Virus record (IMG/VR): IMGVR_UViG_3300034407_000958
Span: 1 to 52,222 of that record
Direction: 5' to 3' (one strand)
Length of the DNA stretch: 52,222 nucleotides
From: a virus
Positions 35,673-42,866 of this stretch are shown here, piece after piece. Positions within the stretch are counted from its first letter, which is position 1. Every line of letters starts with the position of its first letter. The notes below the pieces were generated by a model. That model searched no databases and was not told where the DNA came from. It worked only from the letters and a program-made list of their open reading frames with translations. The position numbers and the translations under genes were made by a program.

Positions 35673-37822
35673 AGATATTAGTATTAGATTTAGAAACAAC
35701 GGTAGAACGAATAGACGGTAGAATAGACAACAGCCCAAAGAACCCACGCAACAAGTGTGTGTCTGGTTATTGGGGCTGGCTAGGTGAAGATACAGTAGAT
35801 CACGTTAAGAAAGCTGTCTGGTATCACAAGGACTACGAAGGATGTGATCCTACGGACGAACTGCGGACGGACTTGCTGTCAGCGGATATGATGGTCTGCC
35901 ACAATACGAAGTTCGATGCTGAGTGGCTACTGGAGATGGGGTTCACTCTACCGCCGCTGGTATTTGACACGATGGTAGTCGAGTACTTGCTTTCCAAAGG
36001 TCAGCGTAGGCCGCTCTCTCTAAAAGAAAGTGCCATCAGGAGAAAAGTTAAGAGCCTGAAGAAGTCTGAGTTAATTGATGAAATGTTTAGGGACGGCGTA
36101 GACTTCTCAGAGATGCCTCTGGATGTAGTCAACGAATATGCCGAAGCAGACGTAAAGGCCTGTGGAGAGTTATACCTCGCACAACTCCCTATACTTGAGC
36201 GTGAGCATAATCAGTCACTTAAAAAAGTAATACCCTTCATGCACGAGATGCTTCTGTTTCTATGTGAGATAGAAATGAATGGCGTGAAGGTTGACTTAGA
36301 CGCGCTTGAGGAAGTTGAGCGTGAGTTTGAAGCTGAGAAGGAGATATTAGAGAAGCGGCTGAATGAGATCGTTGAAATGGTAATGGGTGATACGCCTATT
36401 AACCTACAGTCCGGCGCGGACATGACCAAGGTGGTCTACTCGCGTGAGGTAATCAGCCGGGAAGCTCACCAACAGACCTTTAACATCGGAACTAACGAGG
36501 CGGGTAAGTCACTCAGGCCACCCTTTATGACCCAATCCCAGTTTGTTGATGCTGTAAGGGCAACCACTAAGATCGTCCACAAGACTAGGGCGATCAAGTG
36601 CCATGACTGCAACGGCATGGGTTCGGTACAGAAATACAAAGTCAAAACCAAAATAAAGCTGGGTAAGAAGTACCGGGTTCAGACTGACGAACCTTATAAG
36701 AACAGGACTAAGTGCAAAACCTGTACGGGCGCTGGTGCAATTTACCAAAGTACTGGCGTTGCCGCTGGCCTGAGAATGTCACCTAGTTCCGCTTTCGACG
36801 CCAGCATAAATGGTTTCAAGACTGATAAGGAAACCATCAAAGGCCTTATACTTCAGGCAGAGCGTAAGAAGAATGACGTAGCAGTAGAGTTTCTGACTAA
36901 GAGCAGTCGGCTGAGTGCGCTGTCTGTGTATTTAGATAGCTTTGTGGCAGGTATCCAGCGAGGTACTAGAAACACGGGCTTCCTTCACGCCAACTTCAAT
37001 CAGTGTGTAGCTGCCACTGGTAGGCTTTCTTCCGGCGGCGGGATGTCAATCAACCTACAAAATCAACCGAAGAGAGGTTTCCCGGTAAGGAAGTGTTTCA
37101 TCAGTCGATTTGAAAACGGCATATGGATTGAATCCGACTACTCAGGCCTTGAATTTAGGACGGCTTGCGAACTGTCGAGAGATAGCCAAGGTCTTGCCGA
37201 TATTCTTGAGGGCAAGGACATCCACAGACAGACCGCCAGTATATGTCTTAAAAAGCCAGCCTCTCATGTGACAAAGGATGAACGCCAAGGCCATAAGTGG
37301 GCATCTTTCCAGCCCCTTTTTGGGGGTACAGGATTTGGTATGCCGGACCACATAAAGGCGTACTTCGACAGGTTTTATGGTATCTACAAAGGTATACACG
37401 GTTGGCATCAATCTCTGATGACAGGAACACTCAATAATGGAACTGTAGAGACACCTAGTGGCCGTCAATATTTCTGGCCTAATGTGGAGAGAACTAAGAA
37501 CGGCAGGGTGACTAGTGCAACCCAAATTCTTAATTACCCGGTGCAGGGCTTCAGCGCCGATCTTGTGCAATTAGCCTGCATAAGAGCGTTTAAACTGTTT
37601 AAACAAGCAGATTTACGCAGCAAGCTTACTCTTACCGTCCACGATTCAATTTGTGTGGACACTCATCCAGATGAGATTGAGCAAGTAAAATCTATCCTGA
37701 CTGAGGCCATGACAGGTGTCGGGGAAGAGGCTGAGAAGAGGTTTGGGTACAAGACAGTTGTGCCTCTAGACATAGAAATCAGCGGCGGACCAAATTGGCT
37801 AGAGCAACAGGAATATGCTTGA
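35669..37822 (+). CDS. polA: Family A DNA polymerase with DnaJ-type zinc-finger insertion
   Basis: A 717-residue replicative polymerase. The 3'-5' exonuclease has DLETT (Exo I, residues 7-11), NTKFDAEWL (Exo II) and YAEADVKAC (Exo III). The polymerase has ESDYSGLEFRT (motif A), R-x3-K-x3-F in the O-helix (position 762 equivalent is Phe, 766 is Phe) and TVHDSICVD (motif C). Between them, about residues 311-356, are CHDCNGMG and CKTCTGAG, two DnaJ-type CxxCxGxG motifs, as reported for the polymerase of HMO-2011-type phages. The start is TTG with GGGGAG 8 bases upstream. Confidence 0.94.
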   Translation: MKILVLDLETTVERIDGRIDNSPKNPRNKCVSGYWGWLGEDTVDHVKKAVWYHKDYEGCDPTDELRTDLLSADMMVCHNTKFDAEWLLEMGFTLPPLVFDTMVVEYLLSKGQRRPLSLKESAIRRKVKSLKKSELIDEMFRDGVDFSEMPLDVVNEYAEADVKACGELYLAQLPILEREHNQSLKKVIPFMHEMLLFLCEIEMNGVKVDLDALEEVEREFEAEKEILEKRLNEIVEMVMGDTPINLQSGADMTKVVYSREVISREAHQQTFNIGTNEAGKSLRPPFMTQSQFVDAVRATTKIVHKTRAIKCHDCNGMGSVQKYKVKTKIKLGKKYRVQTDEPYKNRTKCKTCTGAGAIYQSTGVAAGLRMSPSSAFDASINGFKTDKETIKGLILQAERKKNDVAVEFLTKSSRLSALSVYLDSFVAGIQRGTRNTGFLHANFNQCVAATGRLSSGGGMSINLQNQPKRGFPVRKCFISRFENGIWIESDYSGLEFRTACELSRDSQGLADILEGKDIHRQTASICLKKPASHVTKDERQGHKWASFQPLFGGTGFGMPDHIKAYFDRFYGIYKGIHGWHQSLMTGTLNNGTVETPSGRQYFWPNVERTKNGRVTSATQILNYPVQGFSADLVQLACIRAFKLFKQADLRSKLTLTVHDSICVDTHPDEIEQVKSILTEAMTGVGEEAEKRFGYKTVVPLDIEISGGPNWLEQQEYA

Positions 37823-37847
37823 TTACGCCACCTAACTGTCGTATAAT
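37819..37847 (+). promoter_or_regulatory. Sigma70 promoter for the ssDNA-binding-like gene
   Basis: TTGATT (37819-37824) and a perfect TATAAT (37842-37847) are spaced by 17 bases. The -35 overlaps the polymerase stop. The start point lies about 18 bases before the ATG at 37872. Confidence 0.65.
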
Positions 37848-37871
37848 GAGAGACCAAATTGAGGAAGAGTT

Positions 37872-38693
37872 ATGACTGAACTAGTAGTACAAGAAAACGG
37901 CTTATCGTTAGCAGAAATTAGCGCACAACTAGGCGCTGCATCAACATCAACAGGGCCAAGCATCCCTGCGTTGGGTATGAATTATGATGGAGAGAATGGG
38001 CCAATGGGTGCATTCTTTTTGAAGACCGGGCAAGATCATGTATATGCCACAGAGAATGTACGGTTTCGTGCCTTTAGTAATCACATTCAATTCCAGCATT
38101 GGGGAGATGACAATTCATTAGTCAATAAATCTCTGCTTATAAAAAATACCCGCGACGAAGCCAGAGATCAGCTTGGTGGTATTATGTGTGGGATGCCAAC
38201 TTACGAGCAATCTATTCAGATGTCCCCTGAACAGAAGGAAAAGTACAAAGGTATCGACAGATATAGAATTGTACGGGGTCTAGTAAATTACACAGGTAAA
38301 ACGTCAGACGGGCGGGAGATTACCATTGATAACCAGCCTTGTATTTTATCTGTTAAGCGTAAAAACTATGGGCCGTTTTACCATGATGTTTTAAAGAAGT
38401 TGCCACAAGGAATGAACTTGTGGGATTTTGAAAGCATCCTGTCAAAGGAAACAATGACAAATTCTTATGGTAAGAAGTTCTATGTTATGCACTTCCATCC
38501 TACATTTAACAGTCCGATCCCTATGGATCAGCTTACTTACGACAGCCTTGCTCACGTTACAAATCTAATTACATCAGAGAACAAGCGCATCGAAGAACAG
38601 TATCGTGAAGCATTATCACAGAAAGAAGACCTCGCTGAAGCTGATCGTATCATGGATGCTGTAGATACTCTCTCCCAAGACTACCGCGTATAA
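37872..38693 (+). CDS. Putative single-stranded DNA-binding protein
   Basis: A 273-residue protein between the polymerase and exonuclease genes. It has a beta-rich core with aromatic residues (MGAFFLKTGQDHVYATENVR, FRAFSNHIQFQHW, YRIVRGLVNYTGKTSDGREI) and an acidic, helical C-terminus (EDLAEADRIMDAVDTLSQDY), which is the layout of T7 gp2.5-type ssDNA-binding proteins. No exact OB-fold signature can be proven by eye. It has its own promoter, which fits a protein needed in large amounts, and a GAGGAAGAG ribosome region before the ATG. Confidence 0.6.
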   Translation: MTELVVQENGLSLAEISAQLGAASTSTGPSIPALGMNYDGENGPMGAFFLKTGQDHVYATENVRFRAFSNHIQFQHWGDDNSLVNKSLLIKNTRDEARDQLGGIMCGMPTYEQSIQMSPEQKEKYKGIDRYRIVRGLVNYTGKTSDGREITIDNQPCILSVKRKNYGPFYHDVLKKLPQGMNLWDFESILSKETMTNSYGKKFYVMHFHPTFNSPIPMDQLTYDSLAHVTNLITSENKRIEEQYREALSQKEDLAEADRIMDAVDTLSQDYRV

Positions 38694-39463
38694 TGGGCAT
38701 AATAGAAAATATGTCTAATGAGGAGTATCATTCACAGAATGGTATTTCTTCAACCGCAGTTAAGTCGGTATTTAAAAAGTCTCTTGCCCACTGGAAGGGC
38801 GAGAAACGCAGACAGACGGCAGCTTTCTCTATGGGGTCAGCGGTACACGCCCTCTTACTAGAAAAAGATCGTGACCTTGTTGTCAAAGGCCCAAAGACTA
38901 GGAAGTCTAAAGGTTTTACTGAGTTGGAAGAGAATGCTGGTCCTGATCAGATTGTCCTGACTGAAGTAGAATACCATGTAGCTCACCGTATGGCGACAGA
39001 GACACTGAAGAACCCGGTGTGCGAGAAGTCTTTGCGTCACAAGGATCGTCAAAATGAGGTCTCTATCTTTGCAGAGTGTGAACGTACCGGGCTAGTGCTG
39101 AAGACCAGACCAGACCTTTACATACCCTCAGAGGGGGCTGTGTATGATGTTAAGACTACTCAAGACGCTAGTCCCCTTGGATTTGCTAAAGAGTGCTGGA
39201 AGTACTCCTACGACATACAAGCAGCATTCTACATCTATACCTGTCGAATGGCGGGTATTTCTGTGGACAAATTTAAGTTCATTGCCGTGGAAAAAGCGGC
39301 TCCCTATGCCAGCCATATGCATATCGTAAGCCCCAACTTATTGGATAATGCTACCGAGAATATGCACAAGGTGTTGGCTACAATAAAAGAGGCAACCGAT
39401 AAGGAAGATTTTGGCACGGGCTGGGGTGAGTATTCGATCCTTGAACTCCCCAAGTGGCGATAA
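38693..39463 (+). CDS. RecE/lambda-exo-like PD-(D/E)XK exonuclease
   Basis: A 256-residue nuclease. The start MSNEEYHSQNGISSTAVKSV and AFSMGSAVHALLLE match the RecE-like / DUF3799 group. The PD-(D/E)XK core is visible in LKTRPDLYI and VYDVKTTQDASP (acidic residue then D-x-K), and YSYDIQAAFYIYTCRMAG provides the conserved Gln. These enzymes trim double-stranded ends for recombination or for host DNA breakdown. Its ATG overlaps the previous stop (TAATG). No recT-like annealing gene is beside it; the ssDNA-binding-like protein may fill that role. Confidence 0.85.
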   Translation: MGIIENMSNEEYHSQNGISSTAVKSVFKKSLAHWKGEKRRQTAAFSMGSAVHALLLEKDRDLVVKGPKTRKSKGFTELEENAGPDQIVLTEVEYHVAHRMATETLKNPVCEKSLRHKDRQNEVSIFAECERTGLVLKTRPDLYIPSEGAVYDVKTTQDASPLGFAKECWKYSYDIQAAFYIYTCRMAGISVDKFKFIAVEKAAPYASHMHIVSPNLLDNATENMHKVLATIKEATDKEDFGTGWGEYSILELPKWR

Positions 39464-39810
39464 AAACCTCAAGTGCCAAGGCGAAGGGCAGACGACATCA
39501 GCAATGGACTAGGGATAAAATACTATCCCTGTTTCCCAAAGCACTCCTCCCCGACGATGTCAGAAGCACTTCTATGGGCTCTGGCGGTGAAGACATACAA
39601 CTAAGTCCAGCCGCCAGACGCTTATTTCCATATTCAATCGAGTGCAAAGCGTTCAAGTCATTCGCCATCTACAAAGTGATGGATCAGGCGGCAGAGAACT
39701 GCCCCAAGGGTGCAGAGCCTGTGGCTATCATTAAGGGTGACCGTCAAAAGCCCTTAGCTGTTATGGACGCGGAGCATTTTTTCAAACTAACGAAAAAAGG
39801 CAAGAAATGA
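39454..39810 (+). CDS. Small PD-(D/E)XK-type endonuclease
   Basis: A 118-residue protein. The pattern KAKGRRHQQWTRDKILSLFP, GSGGEDIQLSPAARRLFPYS and IECKAFKSFAIYKVMDQAAE is that of small phage nucleases with a GED-x-x-LSPxAR and E-x-K active site, which may act as Holliday junction resolvases. It would cut branched DNA, overlapping in role with the endonuclease VII-like protein at 24540-24965. The start is GTG, overlapping the exonuclease gene by 10 bases. Confidence 0.8.
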   Translation: MAIKTSSAKAKGRRHQQWTRDKILSLFPKALLPDDVRSTSMGSGGEDIQLSPAARRLFPYSIECKAFKSFAIYKVMDQAAENCPKGAEPVAIIKGDRQKPLAVMDAEHFFKLTKKGKK

Positions 39811-40148
39811 AACTTCCTGAGAATACAATTCAAATTACTATGACCGTAGATCAAGACGATGATCTTCTTGAGGTGTCTTTAAATGAGAGCCTTAGCTCTT
39901 CGATGTCTGACGAACAGGAAACCTTCTACTTAGACCTGTGCAACGGCCTGATGGCTAAACTGAATACAAGTCTTGAAGAGTTTATAATTACGGGCAGGCT
40001 CTTGCGTAGAATATCTATGCTAGAGGACGAACTCTATGAAGACAGGGACGGCCTAGAAGTAACCTTTGAGCCTTCCGAAGAGCTTCTGGATGCCATGCGT
40101 CTAAATTCAGATGATAACGTATTAGCTTTTAAGAAGAAGCTACACTGA
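39807..40148 (+). CDS. Unknown acidic 113-residue protein
   Basis: A strongly acidic protein with IQITMTVDQDDDLLEVSLNE, SDEQETFYLDLCNGLMAKLN and DELYEDRDGLEVTFEPSEEL. No motif is recognised. Both ends overlap the neighbouring genes by 1-4 bases, so it is part of the replication operon. The negative charge could mimic DNA, which is only a speculation. Confidence 0.75.
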   Translation: MKLPENTIQITMTVDQDDDLLEVSLNESLSSSMSDEQETFYLDLCNGLMAKLNTSLEEFIITGRLLRRISMLEDELYEDRDGLEVTFEPSEELLDAMRLNSDDNVLAFKKKLH

Positions 40149-40390
40149 TGGCTACAGATATGGTGAACAGCCCGTCCCACTACAATCATACCATTGAGTG
40201 CATCGACGCCATGAAGGCTATGACAGAAGGCGGTAAAATACCCCCTAAAGTCTTAGTAACTCCGCATCAGGCACACTGTTGGCAGACTGTTTTTAAGTAC
40301 CTTTGGAGATGGCCATACAAAAACGGCCTAGAAGATCTTAAAAAATGCCGCTGGTACTTAGATCGATTAATTCAGGAGATAGAAAAATGA
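40148..40390 (+). CDS. DUF3310 protein
   Basis: An 80-residue protein with the DUF3310 signature: VNSPSHYNHTIECIDAMKAM, then the HCWQTVFKYLWRWPYKNGLE segment, then DLKKCRWYLDRLIQE. The family is common in phages and often sits beside nucleotide metabolism genes, as here before the MazG-like gene and RNR; a role in nucleotide metabolism is supposed but unproven. The start overlaps the previous stop (TGATG). Confidence 0.85.
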   Translation: MATDMVNSPSHYNHTIECIDAMKAMTEGGKIPPKVLVTPHQAHCWQTVFKYLWRWPYKNGLEDLKKCRWYLDRLIQEIEK

Positions 40391-40815
40391 TTACACAGGA
40401 GGATATTGACGCCTTTAAAGTATACAACCCGCCTTTATCTACCATGCAGCAACTTGTGACTGACTTTGCCCTACGCATGGATCAACCTATCAACCAGCCG
40501 TGGCTTAAAGATAAAGACCTAGAGGATTTCCGTTGGGGTTTAATTCAAGAGGAATACGGCGAAGCTTTTGATGAAAGCTGTAACCAAAATAATCCTGCAG
40601 ATATGTTCAAGGAACTGATGGATATTTTGGTCACCGTAATTGGTTACTGCGTGACGTATGGGTGGGATGTAGAACAAGGCTTCCGCTTAGTTATGGCATC
40701 AAACATGAGCAAATTAGGCGTAGACGGCAAACCTCTAAAGAACGCTTCAGGGAAAGTTCTAAAGGGACCGAATTATAAACCAGCAAATTTAAAACACTTA
40801 GTGGAGACCAATTAA
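40387..40815 (+). CDS. MazG-like nucleotide pyrophosphohydrolase
   Basis: A 142-residue protein. It contains RWGLIQEEYGEAFDESCNQN and DMFKELMDILVTVIGYCVTY, the paired E-x-x-E and E-x-x-D helices of the all-alpha NTP pyrophosphohydrolase superfamily (MazG/PRA-PH type), and ends in the usual LGVDGKPLKNASGKVLKGPN segment of the phage branch. It may hydrolyse dUTP, ppGpp or modified nucleotides. It lies just before RNR. I chose the ATG at 40387 because it has AGGAG upstream and the ATGA overlap. Confidence 0.85.
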   Translation: MITQEDIDAFKVYNPPLSTMQQLVTDFALRMDQPINQPWLKDKDLEDFRWGLIQEEYGEAFDESCNQNNPADMFKELMDILVTVIGYCVTYGWDVEQGFRLVMASNMSKLGVDGKPLKNASGKVLKGPNYKPANLKHLVETN

Positions 40816-42719
40816 TGAATAACTATTTACCAACCGATTATCAAACCTTTATCGCAACCAGCCGCTACGCACGGTGGATTGAGGAAGAAGGTCGCCGGGA
40901 GACTTGGGGCGAGACAGTATCTCGCTACATGGAAAACATCGTAAGACCTGTTGCGGGTGACGATAGCTATATAAAAGATATCGAACAGGCTATCCTCAGT
41001 CTGGAGGTAATGCCCAGTATGCGGTCACTAATGACAGCGGGTCCAGCGGCAGCGCGGGATAACACCTGTATGTATAACTGTAGCTACCTAGCCGTAGATG
41101 ACCCGAAGGCCTTCGATGAGGCTATGTTCATCTTGCTGTGCGGAACTGGGGTGGGCTTCAGTGTAGAGCGTCAGTGCATTGAAAAACTCCCTGAAATTCC
41201 TACACTCTTCGACAGCGACACTATCGTCATGGTTAAGGACAGTAAGGAAGGTTGGTCTAAGGCTTTCAGGCAAGTTCTGGCACTCCTCTGGGCTGGTGAA
41301 ATTCCTAAGTGGAATGTTGAAAAGGTACGGCCAGCGGGTGCGCGATTGAAAACCTTTGGGGGCAGGGCATCTGGACCCGCTCCTCTGATCGATCTGTTTA
41401 ACTTTGCAGTTAGCACTTTTAAGGAAGCACAGGGTCGTAAACTCTCATCTATTGAGTGCCATGACCTCATGTGTAAGGTCGGTGAAATAGTAGTCGTAGG
41501 CGGCGTTCGTCGTAGTGCCATGATTTCATTGAGTAATTTGTCAGATGACCGTATGCGCCACGCCAAGAGCGGTAAGTGGTATGAGCAAAACCCGCATAGA
41601 GGGCTGGCTAACAACTCTGTGGCCTACTCTGAGAAGCCTGACAGTATGTCATTCATGCGTGAGTGGATGGCTCTGGTGGAGTCTGGTTCAGGTGAACGGG
41701 GCATCTTCAATCGACAGGCAGCAAAGGTGCAGGCAGGTCTAAATGGTCGCCGCAAATCAGATGCAGAATTTGGTACAAACCCTTGTTCTGAAATAATTTT
41801 ATTACCAAGTCAGTTTTGCAACCTCAGTGAAGTAGTGATCAGGGCTACAGATACGCTGAAAGACTTAGAACGGAAGGTACGCCTAGCTACGATCTTAGGT
41901 ACTATACAGGCTACCTATACAAAGTTCCCTTACTTACGGAAGATATGGGAGAACAATACCTCTGAAGAGCGTCTGCTTGGTGTCAGTCTCACAGGTATTA
42001 TGGATAACCCTTTAATGACTACTGCTAATAGTGGACTTGATAAAACTTTGAGGCATTTAAAAGATGTTGCTATTAACACTAATGCTGAGTGGGCTGAACG
42101 CCTTGGCATCCCTGTCGCTGCTGCTATCACTTGCGTTAAACCTTCGGGTACAGTATCACAACTTGTTGATTCCGCCTCTGGTATTCATGCTAGGCACAGC
42201 CCCTATTATATTCGTACTGTTCGTGGTGATAACAAAGACCCACTAACACAGTTTATGATAGATCAAGGCATTCCCAATGAGCCAGAAGCATTTAAGCCTG
42301 AACAGACTACCGTGTTTAGTTTTCCAGTAAAATCTCCAGAGGGGGCAGTATGTACCCCAGACACCACTGCGATTGAACAGTTGAAGATGTGGTTGATGTA
42401 TCAACGACATTGGGCGGAACATAAACCTAGCGTGACTATCAACGTCAAAAAAAATGAGTGGTTTGATGTGGGAACATTTGTTTATAAGAATTTTGATGAA
42501 ATGAGTGGGGTTAGCTTTCTGCCATTTGCTGAACATACTTACCAGCAACCACCGTACCAAGATTGTTCTAAAGATGACTATGAAACTCTCCTATCTGTTA
42601 TGCCTGAAAAGATTAATTGGGCGGACTTATCAAAATACGAAAAGGAAGACACTACTGTCGCTATGCAGACTATGGCGTGTAGTGGAGACAGTTGTGAATT
42701 AGTAGATATCTCTGCTTAA
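40815..42719 (+). CDS. nrdJ: Class II ribonucleotide reductase, adenosylcobalamin-dependent
   Basis: A 634-residue monomeric reductase that makes deoxynucleotides without a separate small subunit. It has the N-terminal RYARWIEEEGRRETWGETVS, EVMPSMRSLMTAGPAAARDN, NCSYLAVDDPKAFDEAMFIL with the first redox Cys, LLCGTGVGFSVERQ, NPCSEIILLPSQFCNLSEVV with the thiyl-radical Cys and Glu, and KPSGTVSQLVDSASGIHARH near 430. The C-terminus has ACSGDSCE, a redox Cys pair. Requiring vitamin B12, it depends on host or environmental cobalamin. The start overlaps the previous stop (TAATG). Confidence 0.94.
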   Translation: MNNYLPTDYQTFIATSRYARWIEEEGRRETWGETVSRYMENIVRPVAGDDSYIKDIEQAILSLEVMPSMRSLMTAGPAAARDNTCMYNCSYLAVDDPKAFDEAMFILLCGTGVGFSVERQCIEKLPEIPTLFDSDTIVMVKDSKEGWSKAFRQVLALLWAGEIPKWNVEKVRPAGARLKTFGGRASGPAPLIDLFNFAVSTFKEAQGRKLSSIECHDLMCKVGEIVVVGGVRRSAMISLSNLSDDRMRHAKSGKWYEQNPHRGLANNSVAYSEKPDSMSFMREWMALVESGSGERGIFNRQAAKVQAGLNGRRKSDAEFGTNPCSEIILLPSQFCNLSEVVIRATDTLKDLERKVRLATILGTIQATYTKFPYLRKIWENNTSEERLLGVSLTGIMDNPLMTTANSGLDKTLRHLKDVAINTNAEWAERLGIPVAAAITCVKPSGTVSQLVDSASGIHARHSPYYIRTVRGDNKDPLTQFMIDQGIPNEPEAFKPEQTTVFSFPVKSPEGAVCTPDTTAIEQLKMWLMYQRHWAEHKPSVTINVKKNEWFDVGTFVYKNFDEMSGVSFLPFAEHTYQQPPYQDCSKDDYETLLSVMPEKINWADLSKYEKEDTTVAMQTMACSGDSCELVDISA

Positions 42720-42736
42720 ATATCTTATTTTCCTAT

Positions 42737-42768
42737 AAAAAAGCCCCCAGATCACTTGACCTGAGAGC
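42737..42768 (-). terminator. Terminator of the late minus operon
   Basis: On the minus strand a 12-bp stem with three G-T pairs (arms 42768-42757 and 42754-42743) runs directly into six T residues. It is past the last late gene, whose stop is at 42864, and lies just inside the end of the convergent plus-strand block. Confidence 0.8.
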
Positions 42769-42804
42769 ATAAAAACACTAAATTAATTCTCGAATAGGGC
42801 TAAA

Positions 42805-42830
42805 GATTGGTCGCCTTGTTCGTTGGTTGG
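42805..42830 (-). promoter_or_regulatory. Stray copy of the early leader motif
   Basis: The minus strand reads CCAACCAACGAACAAGG then CGACCAATCTTT, very close to the copy before the DUF932-like gene (29478-29502). Here no gene follows it on that strand. It sits between the two convergent terminators and may be a remnant of a moved early gene. Confidence 0.45.
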
Positions 42831-42866
42831 AAACCCCTGCTTTGGTTGGCGGGGGTTTCTTCATTA
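42830..42866 (+). terminator. Hairpin at the end of the plus block
   Basis: GAAACCCCTGC (42830-42840) pairs with GCGGGGGTTTC (42849-42859) in an 11-bp stem with an 8-base loop, followed by TTCATT. It has a less perfect U-run than the other terminators but lies where the plus-strand RNR transcript should end, facing the late operon. Confidence 0.55.

Noticed and set aside
42703-42771. 23-codon minus-strand ORF after the stray leader motif
   Set aside because: It runs through the terminator stem and U-run and has no ribosome site.
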